A DNA stretch of 64,000 nucleotides from Cereibacter_A azotoformans (GCF_003050905.1 NZ_QAOT01000003.1); one strand, 5' to 3'. Positions 8,140 to 17,763 are shown, counted from the first letter of the stretch. Numbers and translations: made by a program. Notes: generated by a model not told the origin, from the sequence alone.

Positions 8140-10638
8140 ATGACGGAAATGCCCAATCTGCGCAGCAGGCTGACGGGCCAGCCCCAGGGCCCGGCCGAGG
8201 AGTGCTGGGTGGCGCTGTTCGACGGCGTGGCGCATCCCGTCCTGATCAAGAACTCCGAGTCGCGCGTGATCTTCATGAACAGCGCGGCCTGCGAGCTGCT
8301 CGGATGCCAGCGGGGGGAGCTTGAAGGGCGCGCCGAGCATGAGCTTGTCGGCGGGCTGACCGCGGCCTGGCTGCGCGATCTCGACGCCGAGGCGATGCGC
8401 AGCGGCTCGCTCACCGTCGAGCAGGTGGTGCCGGGGCCCGCCGGCCTGCGCCGCTTTCTCGTGTCGCGCAAACCGGCCGGAGAGCATCTTGTCGTCACCT
8501 TCTTCGAGATCACGGAGCTTCGCCGGACGGAAGAGGCCCTGCGCGAGCGCGAGGCGCATCTGCGCGGCCTTCTCGATCTCAATCCTCTGGTTCCCTTCAG
8601 CATCTCCCCGGACGGGACGCTCTCGGACATCTCGGACCGCCTGGTGGATCTGACCGGCCTGCCGCGCGACACGTCTCATGTCGATGACTGGTGGGCGGCC
8701 ATGCATCCCGACGACCGGCCCGAGCTTCGGGCCGCCTGGGCGCAGGCCGTGCGGGACGGGGCCTCCTTCGACGCCGAGCACAGGCTCCGCATGCCGGACG
8801 GCCAGTATCGCTGGTTCCGGGCGCGCGTCGTGGCGCGGCGCGATGAGGAGGGGCGGATCGACCGCTGGTTCGGCATCCTCGAGGATGTGCATGAGCGCCA
8901 CCTCTCGCTCGACCATCTGCGCGAGAGCGAGGCGCGCTTTCGCGCCTTCGCCGACGATGCGCCGGTCATGATCTGGGTGACGGATGTGGAGGGGCACAAT
9001 GTCTTCGTGAGCCGGAGCTGGCTGAAGGTCACGGGGCAGTCGCCCGAGGAGGCGGTCAACGAGGGCTGGGCCGCTGTCATCCACCCCGAGGATCGCGACG
9101 CCGTGGTCGCGATCTGGGAGAGCGCCCTGCGCCGCCGAGTGCCCTTCACGAACGAATTCCGGGTGCGCCGGCAGGATGGCAGCTGGTGCTGGGTGATCGA
9201 CGTGGGGCAGCCGCGCGTTCTCGCGGACGGCACCTTCATCGGCTACATCGGCTGCTGCGTGGACATCAGCGCCCGCCGCCAGGCCGAGGATGACCGGGTG
9301 ATGGCGCAGCTGCAGGTCTTCCACATGGCGCGCCACGACATGCTGACCGGCCTGCCCAACCGGCACTATTTCGGCGACTGCTACGAGGAGGCGGTGGCGG
9401 CTCTTGCGGCCGGCCGCTCGGTGGCGGTTCACATGCTGGACCTCGACGGGTTCAAGGCGGTGAACGACACGCGCGGGCATCCGGTGGGCGATCAGGTTCT
9501 TCGGCAGGTCGCCGACCGGCTGCGCACCTCGGTGCGCAGCACCGACACGGTGGCCCGACTGGGCGGCGACGAATTCGCCGTGATCCAGACGCCGGTCCGG
9601 ACCGAGCAGGAGGCCTGCGATCTGGCCCGCCGCCTGATCGCGGCCGTCTCGAAGCCGTTCAACATCGACGGCACCGTGCCCGAGGTGGGGGCGAGCGTCG
9701 GCATCGCGTTTGCGCGCGGCCGCGGCGACAGCGCCGAAGAGGTCATGCGCTTTGCCGACGTGGCGCTCTATGCCGCCAAGCAGGCCGGCCGCGGCACCTT
9801 CCGCGTCTTTGACGAAGCGACCGACATCCATCTCCAGAGCCGGCAGAAGATGAAGTCGGCGCTGCGGGCGGCCCTGGGGCAGGGCGAGCTGTCGGTGTTC
9901 TACCAGCCGCTGATCGGGCTGGCCGACGGGCGCGTCACCGCCTGCGAGGCGCTGATGCGCTGGCACCGCAAGGGGGCGGGCTGGATCACGCCCGACCAGT
10001 TCATTCCCGTGGCCGAAGAGGCGGGCCTGATCGGCGTGATGGGCGAGTGGGTCCTGCATGAAGCCTGCGCCCATGCCGCCCGCTGGCCCGACAACGTGTC
10101 GCTCGCCGTGAACCTCTCGCCGCTCCAGTTCCACGGCGGCGGGCTCGTCGATGTGGTCGTGTCGGCCCTGCGCGCCTCGGGCCTTCCGCCCGAGCGGCTG
10201 CAACTCGAGATCACCGAGTCGGTGCTGCTCGACCCGACCGACCGCAACATCACGGTGCTGCAGGAACTGCGCGCGGTGGGTGTGAAGATCGTGATGGACG
10301 ATTTCGGCACCGGCTATTCGTCGCTGGGCTACCTGCGCAGCTTTCCGTTCGACAAGATCAAGGTGGATCGGTCCTTCATCCGCGATCTTCCTCATGCGCG
10401 CGAGGCGCTGGCGATACTCAAGGCGGTGGCGGGCCTCGGCCGCAGCCTCGACATGCGCACCACCGTCGAGGGGGTCGAGACCCAGGCCCAGCTCGATTGC
10501 GCCATCGCCGAAGGGGTGGACGAGGCGCAGGGCTTCTTCTTCTCCCGCCCGCTGCCGGCGCCCGCGATCACCAGCTTCATCTCCGGCCGTCTGGGCCGCA
10601 GATTTGCGGCCTCGAAAGGCTCGGAAGGGGCGGCCTGA
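8140..10638 (+). CDS. triple-PAS diguanylate cyclase/phosphodiesterase (GGDEF-EAL)
   Basis: An 832-residue cytoplasmic signalling protein with no membrane segment. Order: PAS-like domain about 20-130, PAS/PAC about 140-265, PAS/PAC about 270-395, GGDEF about 405-560, EAL about 575-820. The cyclase site is intact (RLGGDEFAV near 475-483). The EAL domain keeps every catalytic signature: ACEALMRW, NLSPLQF, LEITESVLL, MDDFGTGYSSLGYL, KIKVDRSF, EGVET and QGFFFSRP. Both synthesis and breakdown of cyclic di-GMP are therefore possible, with the PAS domains as sensors. The start follows AAGGAG at 8123-8128 with an 11-base spacer; the Met three codons in is an alternative. Confidence 0.95.
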   Translation: MTEMPNLRSRLTGQPQGPAEECWVALFDGVAHPVLIKNSESRVIFMNSAACELLGCQRGELEGRAEHELVGGLTAAWLRDLDAEAMRSGSLTVEQVVPGPAGLRRFLVSRKPAGEHLVVTFFEITELRRTEEALREREAHLRGLLDLNPLVPFSISPDGTLSDISDRLVDLTGLPRDTSHVDDWWAAMHPDDRPELRAAWAQAVRDGASFDAEHRLRMPDGQYRWFRARVVARRDEEGRIDRWFGILEDVHERHLSLDHLRESEARFRAFADDAPVMIWVTDVEGHNVFVSRSWLKVTGQSPEEAVNEGWAAVIHPEDRDAVVAIWESALRRRVPFTNEFRVRRQDGSWCWVIDVGQPRVLADGTFIGYIGCCVDISARRQAEDDRVMAQLQVFHMARHDMLTGLPNRHYFGDCYEEAVAALAAGRSVAVHMLDLDGFKAVNDTRGHPVGDQVLRQVADRLRTSVRSTDTVARLGGDEFAVIQTPVRTEQEACDLARRLIAAVSKPFNIDGTVPEVGASVGIAFARGRGDSAEEVMRFADVALYAAKQAGRGTFRVFDEATDIHLQSRQKMKSALRAALGQGELSVFYQPLIGLADGRVTACEALMRWHRKGAGWITPDQFIPVAEEAGLIGVMGEWVLHEACAHAARWPDNVSLAVNLSPLQFHGGGLVDVVVSALRASGLPPERLQLEITESVLLDPTDRNITVLQELRAVGVKIVMDDFGTGYSSLGYLRSFPFDKIKVDRSFIRDLPHAREALAILKAVAGLGRSLDMRTTVEGVETQAQLDCAIAEGVDEAQGFFFSRPLPAPAITSFISGRLGRRFAASKGSEGAA

Positions 10639-10654
10639 CGCGGCGGTGCGTCGG

Positions 10655-12154
10655 TCAGGCCATCCGGCCGGTCTCGGCCAGCCGGACGTGCCAGGACAGG
10701 GCTTCCTCGAGCACATGCGGCGTGTGGCCGCCGCGCTGGCAGGCGCGCGCGACATAGTCCTGCAGCATCGGCTGATAGTCGGGGTGGACGCAGTTGGCGA
10801 GGATCGTCGCGGCTCGCTCGCGCGGGGCCAGGCCGCGCAGGTCGGCCAGCCCCACCTCGGTCACGAGAATGTCCACGTCATGCTCGGTATGGTCCACATG
10901 GCTCACCATCGGCACCACCGACGACACCGCCCCGTGCTTCGCGATCGACTTCGTCACGAAGACCGACAGATAGGCGTTCCGTGCGAAATCGCCTGAGCCG
11001 CCGATCCCGTTCATCATCTGCGTGCCGGTGACGTGGGTCGAGTTGACGTTGCCGTAGATGTCGAACTCGAGCGCCGTGTTGATGCAGATGAGGCCGAGGC
11101 GCCGCACGACCTCGGGGTGGTTCGAGATTTCCTGCGGGCGCAGGATCAGCCGCGGCTTGTAATCGGACAGGCGCGACAGCACCTCCTGATACTTCCGCGC
11201 CGAGAGGGTGATCGACGAGCCCGAGGCAAAGCGGAGCTTGCCCGCGTCGAACAGATCGAAGGTCGAGTCCTGCAGGACTTCGGAATACATTTTCAGATCG
11301 TGGAAGGGCGTGTCGATGAAGCCATGCAGCACGGCGTTCGCGATCGTGCCGATCCCGGCCTGCAGCGGCTGGAGCGTCTGGTCGAGCCGCCCCGCCCGCA
11401 CCTCGTGCAGCAGGAACTCGGTCAGGTGGCCGGCGATGGCGCGCGTATCCTCGTCGGGATCGAGGATGGTGGCCGAGCTGTCGAGTTTCTCGGTGACGAC
11501 GATCGCCGCGATCTTCTCGGGCGGGATCGGGATGAAGGGAAGGCCAACCCGGCTCTCGGGCGTCACGACCGGGATCGGCATCCGGTTGGGCCGGTAGGTC
11601 GGGATGTAGATGTCGTGCAGCCCTTCAAGCTCGGCCGGCTGGCTGAGGTTGATCTCGACGATGACCTTCTCGGCCAGGATCGCGAACGAGGCCGAGTTGC
11701 CGACCGAGGTGGTGGGCACAATGCCGCCGTTCTCGGTGATGGCCACCGCCTCGATCACCGCCACATCCACCCTGGGCAACTGCCGGGTGCGCAGCATCTC
11801 GACGGTTTCGGACAGATGCTGGTCGATGAACATGACCTCGCCCCGGTTGATCGCCTTGCGGAGGGCGGGATCGGACTGGAACGGGATGCGTCGGGCCAGC
11901 ACATGCGCCTCGGTCAGCGTCTTGTCGAGGTCATTGCCGAGGGAGGCGCCGGTCATCAGCGTGATCTTCAGCGGCCGGGTCCGCGCACGGGCGGCGAGCG
12001 CCATGGGCACGGCCTTGGCCTCGCCCGCGCGGGTGAAGCCGGACATGCCGACCGTCATGCCATCCTCGATCAGCGAGGCTGCCTCTTCCGCGCTCACCAG
12101 CCGGCTGCGCAGGCCGGTGTGACGGATCCTCTCGTTGTAAACGCCGTCCAGCAT
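10655..12154 (-). CDS. acetyl-CoA hydrolase/transferase family, probable acetate:succinyl-CoA CoA-transferase
   Basis: A 499-residue enzyme matching class I CoA-transferases of the AarC/Ach1 type in length and motifs. The likely catalytic glutamate is Glu292 in KMYSEVLQDS. The conserved QAGIGTIANAV (266-276) and the glycine motif NGIGGSGDFARNAY near residue 385 bind CoA. It would exchange CoA between succinyl-CoA and acetate, linking acetate handling to the TCA cycle. Family members also act as acetyl-CoA hydrolases, so the exact reaction is not settled. It is monocistronic, with its end 16 bases from the convergent GGDEF-EAL gene. Confidence 0.9.
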   Translation of the reverse strand: MLDGVYNERIRHTGLRSRLVSAEEAASLIEDGMTVGMSGFTRAGEAKAVPMALAARARTRPLKITLMTGASLGNDLDKTLTEAHVLARRIPFQSDPALRKAINRGEVMFIDQHLSETVEMLRTRQLPRVDVAVIEAVAITENGGIVPTTSVGNSASFAILAEKVIVEINLSQPAELEGLHDIYIPTYRPNRMPIPVVTPESRVGLPFIPIPPEKIAAIVVTEKLDSSATILDPDEDTRAIAGHLTEFLLHEVRAGRLDQTLQPLQAGIGTIANAVLHGFIDTPFHDLKMYSEVLQDSTFDLFDAGKLRFASGSSITLSARKYQEVLSRLSDYKPRLILRPQEISNHPEVVRRLGLICINTALEFDIYGNVNSTHVTGTQMMNGIGGSGDFARNAYLSVFVTKSIAKHGAVSSVVPMVSHVDHTEHDVDILVTEVGLADLRGLAPRERAATILANCVHPDYQPMLQDYVARACQRGGHTPHVLEEALSWHVRLAETGRMA

Positions 12155-12317
12155 GGGCCCCTCCTCCCTGAGAAAGCAATCCGGCCGACGGGAAGTTGCG
12201 CGGACCTTCAGCCAGCCGGCAACTTTCGTAGTTGTCCGGCCGGCGCTTCACAACCGAAGCTTCGCCTTCGGAGGGGCATGGCAGCCATGCAATTTACGCA
12301 TGACGTATGCGCAGGGG

Positions 12318-13316
12318 TCATGGGTCGCGGCGTCGTGCTAGGATCGCGGCGGTTGCGAGCGCGGCTCCGGCAAGGAGAAGGCCACCCGCCGCAAGGCCGG
12401 TCCGCGTGGTCGGGCCGGAGAGGCTGAGGACGCTGTCGGAAGCCTCATCGCCGAAGCGACCGGCGGCCCCCATGTCGCGCTCGACGGGTTCCATCAGATT
12501 GTCGGCTCTCGCTTTTCCCGGCCCGATCTGGCTGTCCCAGGCCTTGCGGGCCATCATGCGGTCCATCCAGCCGGGTGCCACCATCGTCCCGAGGATCGCC
12601 TGCATCGAGGGGCCGCCGATCCAGATCTCGCGCGGGGCGGAGCGGGCCGCGGCGACCACCGCCTCGGCCACGGCCTCGGGCGTGTGGATCGGCGGGACGG
12701 GTTGCGGGCGGCCGTGGACATGGGTGCGGGCCCAGTCGAACTGGGGCGTATCGACGGCCGGAAGCTGCGCCATGGTGAGGCGGATACGGCTCTGGTCGTG
12801 GAGCAACTCGGACCGGAGCGAGTCGGTGAAGCCCCGGACGGCGGCCTTGGCGGCGCAATAGGCGGCCTGCAGCGGGATCGAGCGGTAGGCGAGGGCCGAG
12901 CCGATCTGAAGGATCGTGCCCCCGTCCTGCGGCCGCATGTGCCTCAGGGCGGCCAGCGTGCCGTGAACCGTGCCGAGATAGGTGACCGAGGTGACGCGTG
13001 CGTATTCCTCGGGCGTGGCGCGCTCGGCCGGGCCGAAGACCGTGACCATGGCGTTGTTGATCCACAGGTCGATGCGGCCCCATCGCTCCATCACCGCCTC
13101 GGCCGATGTGAAGACCTGCCCGGCCTCGGCCACATCGGCGCGCAGGGGCAGGGGCTCGCCGCCAAGCCGCGCCACTTCGGCGGCGGTCGCGGTGAGACCC
13201 GCCCGCCCGCGGGCCAGAACAGCCACCCGCCATCCCCGCCGGGCATAGGCCCGTGCCAGCGCCCGGCCGACGCCCGCCGTCCCGCCCGTGATCACGACAA
13301 CCGGCCTCTGCCGCAT
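12318..13316 (-). CDS. short-chain dehydrogenase/reductase with C-terminal membrane anchor
   Basis: A 332-residue classical SDR. Cofactor motif TGGTAGVGR (10-18), NNAM motif near 87, and catalytic Ser140, Tyr153 and Lys157 are all present. After the SDR domain (about 250 residues) a tail of about 80 residues ends in a transmembrane helix (GLAAGGLLLAGAALATAAIL) and RRRDP, so the enzyme is probably tail-anchored in the membrane. Substrate unknown. The extra tail is the unusual part. Upstream is an untranslated gap of 245 bases to the next, divergent gene. Confidence 0.88.
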   Translation of the reverse strand: MRQRPVVVITGGTAGVGRALARAYARRGWRVAVLARGRAGLTATAAEVARLGGEPLPLRADVAEAGQVFTSAEAVMERWGRIDLWINNAMVTVFGPAERATPEEYARVTSVTYLGTVHGTLAALRHMRPQDGGTILQIGSALAYRSIPLQAAYCAAKAAVRGFTDSLRSELLHDQSRIRLTMAQLPAVDTPQFDWARTHVHGRPQPVPPIHTPEAVAEAVVAAARSAPREIWIGGPSMQAILGTMVAPGWMDRMMARKAWDSQIGPGKARADNLMEPVERDMGAAGRFGDEASDSVLSLSGPTTRTGLAAGGLLLAGAALATAAILARRRDP

Positions 13317-13561
13317 CTGGAACTCCTCCGCTGATCCGCAGGCAGAACGGGCCGGCGGGGGGGATCGTTCCGTGGTCCTGCGGCTGCGGAGTGCCCGATC
13401 CGTCGGCAGGGCGCCGTGACGCAGGGCTTGACCGGCGCGCGCGGAACCGGCGGGCGGGGCGGGCGTTGCCGGGGCATGGACGAGTGAAGGACCAGTCCGA
13501 CGAAGGCGCGCGGACGATGCGCCGCGCGGACAAAGTCATGCCTTTTTCCCGGAGAGACCGA

Positions 13562-14353
13562 ATGAGCCGCGCGGCACCCTTTCTTGTCGATGACCTCCTG
13601 CCGGAAGGCGTGCGTCTGCGCGCCATCCGTCCGGTGAATTGCCGCCGCATTCCCGAGGCGCGGTCGGTGGCTGCCCTGGCGCTGCGGGACGGCGACGGCC
13701 GCAGTCTGGCGCGTCGCCTCGCGACGCTGGGGGAGGGCGTGACGGTTCTCGTGGCGGTGGAAACGCCGGCCGCGGCGGAAGAGGCGGTGCGCCTTCTGGC
13801 CGGGCAGGACCTTTCGGGTCTGGTCCTCGTGCTCGACGCACAGCCCGAGGTGGACTGGATCGGGCGGCTCCGGGCGCTGGCGGGGCGGCTTGTCCCGCAG
13901 GCGCCGCCCGCGGTGCAAGAGCCCGTGGGCGCGGATGCGCTGCGCTACCTCGCCAAGATGCGCGAACTCGAGGCGCTGATCGACCCGGACGCCGCGCAGG
14001 ACGCGCCGTCGCGCGGGCGGCCCCTGGCCGATGCCCGGAGCTGGCATTCGCGCCTTCATGCGCGGGCCGTGGCGCGGTTTCTTCATGGTCAGGGGCGGGC
14101 TTCGCAACACGCCGTCCGGCTGCTCGACCGGACGGCGGTTCCCCGCGCGACGGAGCCGGGCACCTTCCGCGCCCTCTGGAGCGCGCTGGATGCCGGGCGT
14201 CCCTCCGCGAGCCTCGGGCAGGACGAGATCGCGCGGGAGGAGGCGCTGCTCGACGGCTTCATAGCGCAGGAGAAGGCCCGGCAGGCGGCGCTGGTGCGGC
14301 CCGCTCCGTGGCGCGGCCACCGCCGTTTGACGGCCATGGGCCTGCGCGCTTGA
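13562..14353 (+). CDS. hypothetical protein (263 aa)
   Basis: No family recognised. The start at 13562 is chosen for GGAGAG five bases upstream; the longer frame adds 57 Arg-rich, unlikely residues. The N-terminal 110 residues look like an alpha/beta unit (strand-like VTVLVAVE and GLVLVLDAQ between helices). The rest is helical and Arg/Ala-rich, with no signal peptide or membrane helix. It is divergent from the SDR gene and about 190 bases upstream of the sugar genes, which may or may not be related. Confidence 0.75.
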   Translation: MSRAAPFLVDDLLPEGVRLRAIRPVNCRRIPEARSVAALALRDGDGRSLARRLATLGEGVTVLVAVETPAAAEEAVRLLAGQDLSGLVLVLDAQPEVDWIGRLRALAGRLVPQAPPAVQEPVGADALRYLAKMRELEALIDPDAAQDAPSRGRPLADARSWHSRLHARAVARFLHGQGRASQHAVRLLDRTAVPRATEPGTFRALWSALDAGRPSASLGQDEIAREEALLDGFIAQEKARQAALVRPAPWRGHRRLTAMGLRA

Positions 14354-14542
14354 CTTGCGCCCGGGGCTTTCCGATGATCTCGCAGTGGGAAAGTCGGGCG
14401 AAACCGGCCGAACGGATCAGCGCGGCAATTTCGGCCGCGTGACGGGCGCGAGGCGCTTCCCGACAGATTGACCGGCGTCTGCGTGCCGGACCATTTGCTT
14501 TGAAAAACGCCGCCAGACGGCACGAATTGATCGGAGATGTTG

Positions 14543-15598
14543 ATGCCCCTGAAGGTCCTTTTCACAGGCGCGGACGGCTACGTCGGCGCCCTTCTTGGCC
14601 CCTATCTGCTGGAAAGAGGCATTGAGGCCGTGGGGCTCGATACGGGTTTCTACCGCAAGGGCTGGCTCTACCCGACATCGGCGCCGCGCCCGGCCGTCAT
14701 CACCAAGGACATCCGGCAGGTCACGGCCGAGGACCTGGAGGGATTCGATGCGGTGGCCCATCTGGCCGAACTGTCCAACGATCCGCTGGGCCAGCAATCG
14801 CCCGGCCTCACGCATGAGATCAACCACGGCGGCTCGATGCATCTGGCCGAGGTGGCCCGCAAGGCGGGCGCGAAGCGGTTCGTCTACATGTCCTCCTGCT
14901 CGGTCTATGGGGTGGGGCGGCCCGACAAGATCCTCGACGAGACGAGCCCCGTCAATCCGCAGACCGCCTATGCCGAATGCAAGGTGAAGGTCGAACAGGA
15001 TCTGACGGGCCGGGCCGGCGCGGATTTCGAACCCTGCTTCCTGCGCAACGCGACCGCCTATGGGGCCAGCCCGCGCCAGCGGTTCGACATCGTGCTCAAC
15101 GACCTCTGCGGCCTGGCCTGGACCACGAAGAAGATCACGCTCCAGTCCGACGGCTCGCCCTGGCGGCCGCTCGTTCACGCGCTCGACATGTGCCAGGCGG
15201 TCTGGCGCTCGCTGATCGCGCCCGCCGATGCGATCACGGGCCAGTGCTACAACGTGGGCTCCAACGACCAGAACTACCGCGTGATCGAGATCGCCCGCAT
15301 CGTGGCCGACAGCTTTCCGGGCTGCGAGCTTGAGGTGGGCCAGCCTTCGGCCGACAACCGCTCCTACCGGGTGAACTTCGACAAGATCCAGCGCGTGCTG
15401 CCCGACTTCCGGTGCGAATGGACCGCCGAGAAGGGCGCACGCCAGATGCGCCAGGTGTTCGAGCGCATCGACATGACCCCCGAGGAGTTCCGCGCCGAGC
15501 CCTACACCCGGCTCAAAATGCTGATGCGGCTGCGCGCCGCCCGGCTTCTCGACGACAAGCTCTACTGGGCCAATCCGGCTCTGGAGGCGGTGGCATGA
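14543..15598 (+). CDS. NAD-dependent epimerase/dehydratase (extended SDR, nucleotide-sugar type)
   Basis: A 351-residue extended SDR. The cofactor motif GADGYVG is at 9-15, and Ser117/118, Tyr143 and Lys147 (YxxxK in AYAECKVK) form the catalytic set. Family members epimerise, dehydrate or reduce nucleotide-linked sugars in the cytoplasm; the substrate is not visible. The ATG at 14543 is preferred over 14537 because GGAG (14533-14536) then has a six-base spacer. Its stop overlaps the start of the next gene by four bases (ATGA), so the two are translationally coupled. A cupin 3,5-epimerase lies convergently just beyond. Confidence 0.88.
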   Translation: MPLKVLFTGADGYVGALLGPYLLERGIEAVGLDTGFYRKGWLYPTSAPRPAVITKDIRQVTAEDLEGFDAVAHLAELSNDPLGQQSPGLTHEINHGGSMHLAEVARKAGAKRFVYMSSCSVYGVGRPDKILDETSPVNPQTAYAECKVKVEQDLTGRAGADFEPCFLRNATAYGASPRQRFDIVLNDLCGLAWTTKKITLQSDGSPWRPLVHALDMCQAVWRSLIAPADAITGQCYNVGSNDQNYRVIEIARIVADSFPGCELEVGQPSADNRSYRVNFDKIQRVLPDFRCEWTAEKGARQMRQVFERIDMTPEEFRAEPYTRLKMLMRLRAARLLDDKLYWANPALEAVA

Positions 15599-16944
15599 TC
15601 ATCGTCGACAAGGCGCTGGCCCGGCGCGCGGCCGAGGGCCGGCCGATCCGCGTCGGCATGATCGGCGCGGGCTTCATGGGGTCGGGCATTGCGTTGCAGA
15701 TCGCGAACTCGGTGCCCGGGATGCAGCTCGTGGCGATCGCGGCGCGGCGGGTCGAGCAGGCGACCGTGGCCTTCGAGTCCAGTCGGACGGGCGAGAGCGT
15801 GCGCCGTGTCTCCACACAGGCCGAACTCGAGGCCGCGATCGTGGCCGGCGAGCCTGCCGTCACCGACGATCCCGCCCTCGTGGGCTGCGCCCGCGGGATC
15901 GAGGCCATCATCGAGGTGACGGGCTCGATGGACTATGCGCTGCTCGCGGTCGAGGCGGCCATCGCCACCGGCAAGCATGTGATCCTGATGAACGCCGAGC
16001 TGGACGGGACCATCGGGCCGCTCCTGAAGAAGCGGGCCGATGCCGCGGGCGTGGTGATCACCAACTGCGACGGCGACCAGCCGGGCGTGCAGATGAATCT
16101 GATCCGGTTCGTGAAGGGGATTGGTGTCAAGCCGGTCCTGTCGGGCAACATCAAGGCCCTGCAGGATGAGTATCGCACCCCCGAGACCCAGCGCGGCTTT
16201 GCCGAGAAATGGGGTCAGAACGTCCATATGGTGACCTCCTTCGCGGACGGCACCAAGATCTCCTATGAGCAGGCGATCGTGGCCAATGGAACGGGGATGC
16301 GCGTCGCGCGGCGCGGAATGATCGGGATCGACCCCACGGGCAAGAACCCGACGCTGCCGCTGCGACCGCTCGAGGAATATGTCGCGATGTTCGCGCCGCA
16401 CCTCGATCCCGAGGGGCCCGGCATCGTCGATTATGTCGTGGGTGCGCGGCCGGGGCCGGGGGTCTTCGTGATCGGCACCCACGACGACCCACGGCAAAAG
16501 CATTACCTCAATCTCTACAAGCTCGGCGAGGGGCCCTACTACCTCTTCTATACGCCCTACCACCTCTGCCATTTCGAAGTGCCGATGACGGTGGCGCGCG
16601 CGGTGCTGTTCGGGGATGCGGCGCTGACGCCGCTCGGCGCGCCGCAGGTGGGTGTGGTGGCGGTGGCCAAGCGCGATCTGAAGGCGGGCGAAGTGCTCGA
16701 CGGGATCGGCGGCTTCACCGCCTACGGCCAGTGCGAGAACATCGAGGTGGTGGCCGCCGAGCGGCTGCTGCCGATGGGTCTCGCCGAAGGGGGGGTGCTG
16801 CTGCGCGACATCCCGCGCGACCAGGCGCTGACCTTCGGGGATGTGCGCCTGCCCGAGGGCCGGCGCATCGACGCGCTTTATGCAGAGATGGAGCAGGAGT
16901 TCGGCCTCGCGCAACCCGCCGAGACCTTTGCCCTGATCGGCTGA
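15595..16944 (+). CDS. NAD(P)-dependent oxidoreductase with C-terminal SAF domain
   Basis: A 449-residue protein. The N-terminal Rossmann fold starts IRVGMIGAGFMGSGIALQI (about residues 18-36) and resembles homoserine-dehydrogenase/Gfo-Idh types. The middle part includes GNIKALQDEYRTPE. The C-terminal 100 residues form an SAF domain (VAVAKRDLKAGEVLDGIGG), as in antifreeze/sialate/FlgA-type proteins. Such dehydrogenase-SAF proteins turn up in sugar gene clusters; the substrate is unknown. It overlaps the upstream epimerase by four bases. A 9-bp hairpin without a T-run follows the stop. Confidence 0.82.
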   Translation: MIIVDKALARRAAEGRPIRVGMIGAGFMGSGIALQIANSVPGMQLVAIAARRVEQATVAFESSRTGESVRRVSTQAELEAAIVAGEPAVTDDPALVGCARGIEAIIEVTGSMDYALLAVEAAIATGKHVILMNAELDGTIGPLLKKRADAAGVVITNCDGDQPGVQMNLIRFVKGIGVKPVLSGNIKALQDEYRTPETQRGFAEKWGQNVHMVTSFADGTKISYEQAIVANGTGMRVARRGMIGIDPTGKNPTLPLRPLEEYVAMFAPHLDPEGPGIVDYVVGARPGPGVFVIGTHDDPRQKHYLNLYKLGEGPYYLFYTPYHLCHFEVPMTVARAVLFGDAALTPLGAPQVGVVAVAKRDLKAGEVLDGIGGFTAYGQCENIEVVAAERLLPMGLAEGGVLLRDIPRDQALTFGDVRLPEGRRIDALYAEMEQEFGLAQPAETFALIG

Positions 16945-16950
16945 CGGGCC

Positions 16951-16975
16951 GGAGCGCGGGCCCTCACCGCGCTCC
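16951..16975. terminator. GC hairpin between convergent genes, possible terminator
   Basis: A perfect 9-bp stem GGAGCGCGG / CCGCGCTCC with a seven-base loop, in the 39-base gap between the SAF dehydrogenase and the convergent rfbC-like gene. There is no T-run on either side, so termination is only inferred from its position. Confidence 0.4.
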
Positions 16976-16983
16976 GCCTGCGC

Positions 16984-17517
16984 CTATCCCGGCGTGTAGT
17001 CCGGCCAGGCCGCATCCTTTTCCGAGATCACCGAGACCCCGCCGGCCCATGCGATTCCGAAGGTCGGATCATCCCAGCGCACGCCGCCCTCGGCGCCCGG
17101 CGTGTATGCGGTCGAGACGAGGTAGGAGACCGCCGTCGCATCCTCGAGCGTCAGATAGCCGTGCGCGAACCCCTCGGGGATATAGAGCTGGCGGTGGTCC
17201 CCGGCGCGCAGGTCGAACCCTTCCCATTTCATGTAGGTGGGCGAATCCGGGCGCAGGTCGATGATCACGTCGTGAATGCGCCCGCGCGTGCAGGTGATCA
17301 CCTTCACCTCGGCGTGCGGGCTGCGCTGGTAGTGCATGCCGCGCAACGTGCCGACCGCATGGTTGTAGGAGCTGTTGTGCTGGACGAAACGGGTGGCAAG
17401 TCCGGCCTTCGCCATCTCCTCCTCGCAGAAGGTTCGCTCGAACCAGCCCCGGTGATCCTCTCTCGGCTCCGCCTCGATGAGGACGGCATCCTTCAGCGTC
17501 GTCGGAATGAAGCGCAT
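16984..17517 (-). CDS. rfbC: dTDP-4-dehydrorhamnose 3,5-epimerase family (RmlC cupin)
   Basis: A 177-residue cupin, near the usual RmlC length (about 180). It carries the family's LRGMHYQ segment with the active-site His, an upstream RGWFERTF, and YIPEGFAHGYLTL. It would epimerise C3 and C5 of a 4-keto nucleotide sugar on the way to a deoxysugar such as rhamnose. The other rml genes are not in the window, so the sugar is uncertain. The start at 17517 follows AGGAGAG on the coding strand; an upstream ATG would add 35 unconserved residues. Convergent with the epimerase/SAF pair. Confidence 0.88.
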   Translation of the reverse strand: MRFIPTTLKDAVLIEAEPREDHRGWFERTFCEEEMAKAGLATRFVQHNSSYNHAVGTLRGMHYQRSPHAEVKVITCTRGRIHDVIIDLRPDSPTYMKWEGFDLRAGDHRQLYIPEGFAHGYLTLEDATAVSYLVSTAYTPGAEGGVRWDDPTFGIAWAGGVSVISEKDAAWPDYTPG

Positions 17518-17763
17518 GCGGCAAGTCTCTCCTGTCAAGATCCGCCCCGGCCTGGTGCCGGCGTCGAAATGCGACGAAAGTCGGCGTGAGGGGACTGTGT
17601 CCGGGATTGCATCGGCGGGCAAGCGCCAAACGCCACTGGTTCGGACCGCTCAACGGTGGGCCGAATCGATTCGTCTCTCCTCGTTGTGATCATTTCGAGC
17701 GGAACGCCGCCGTATCGTGCGCAGCTTTTCGCTGAGCGAGAGTGAGTGGCGCGTGGCTCTCCC

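Noticed and set aside
8077..10755. An 892-codon open frame antisense to the GGDEF-EAL gene
   Set aside because: High GC leaves long stop-free antisense frames. The translation is low-complexity (His/Arg/Gly/Ala-rich) and the plus-strand gene has complete domains.
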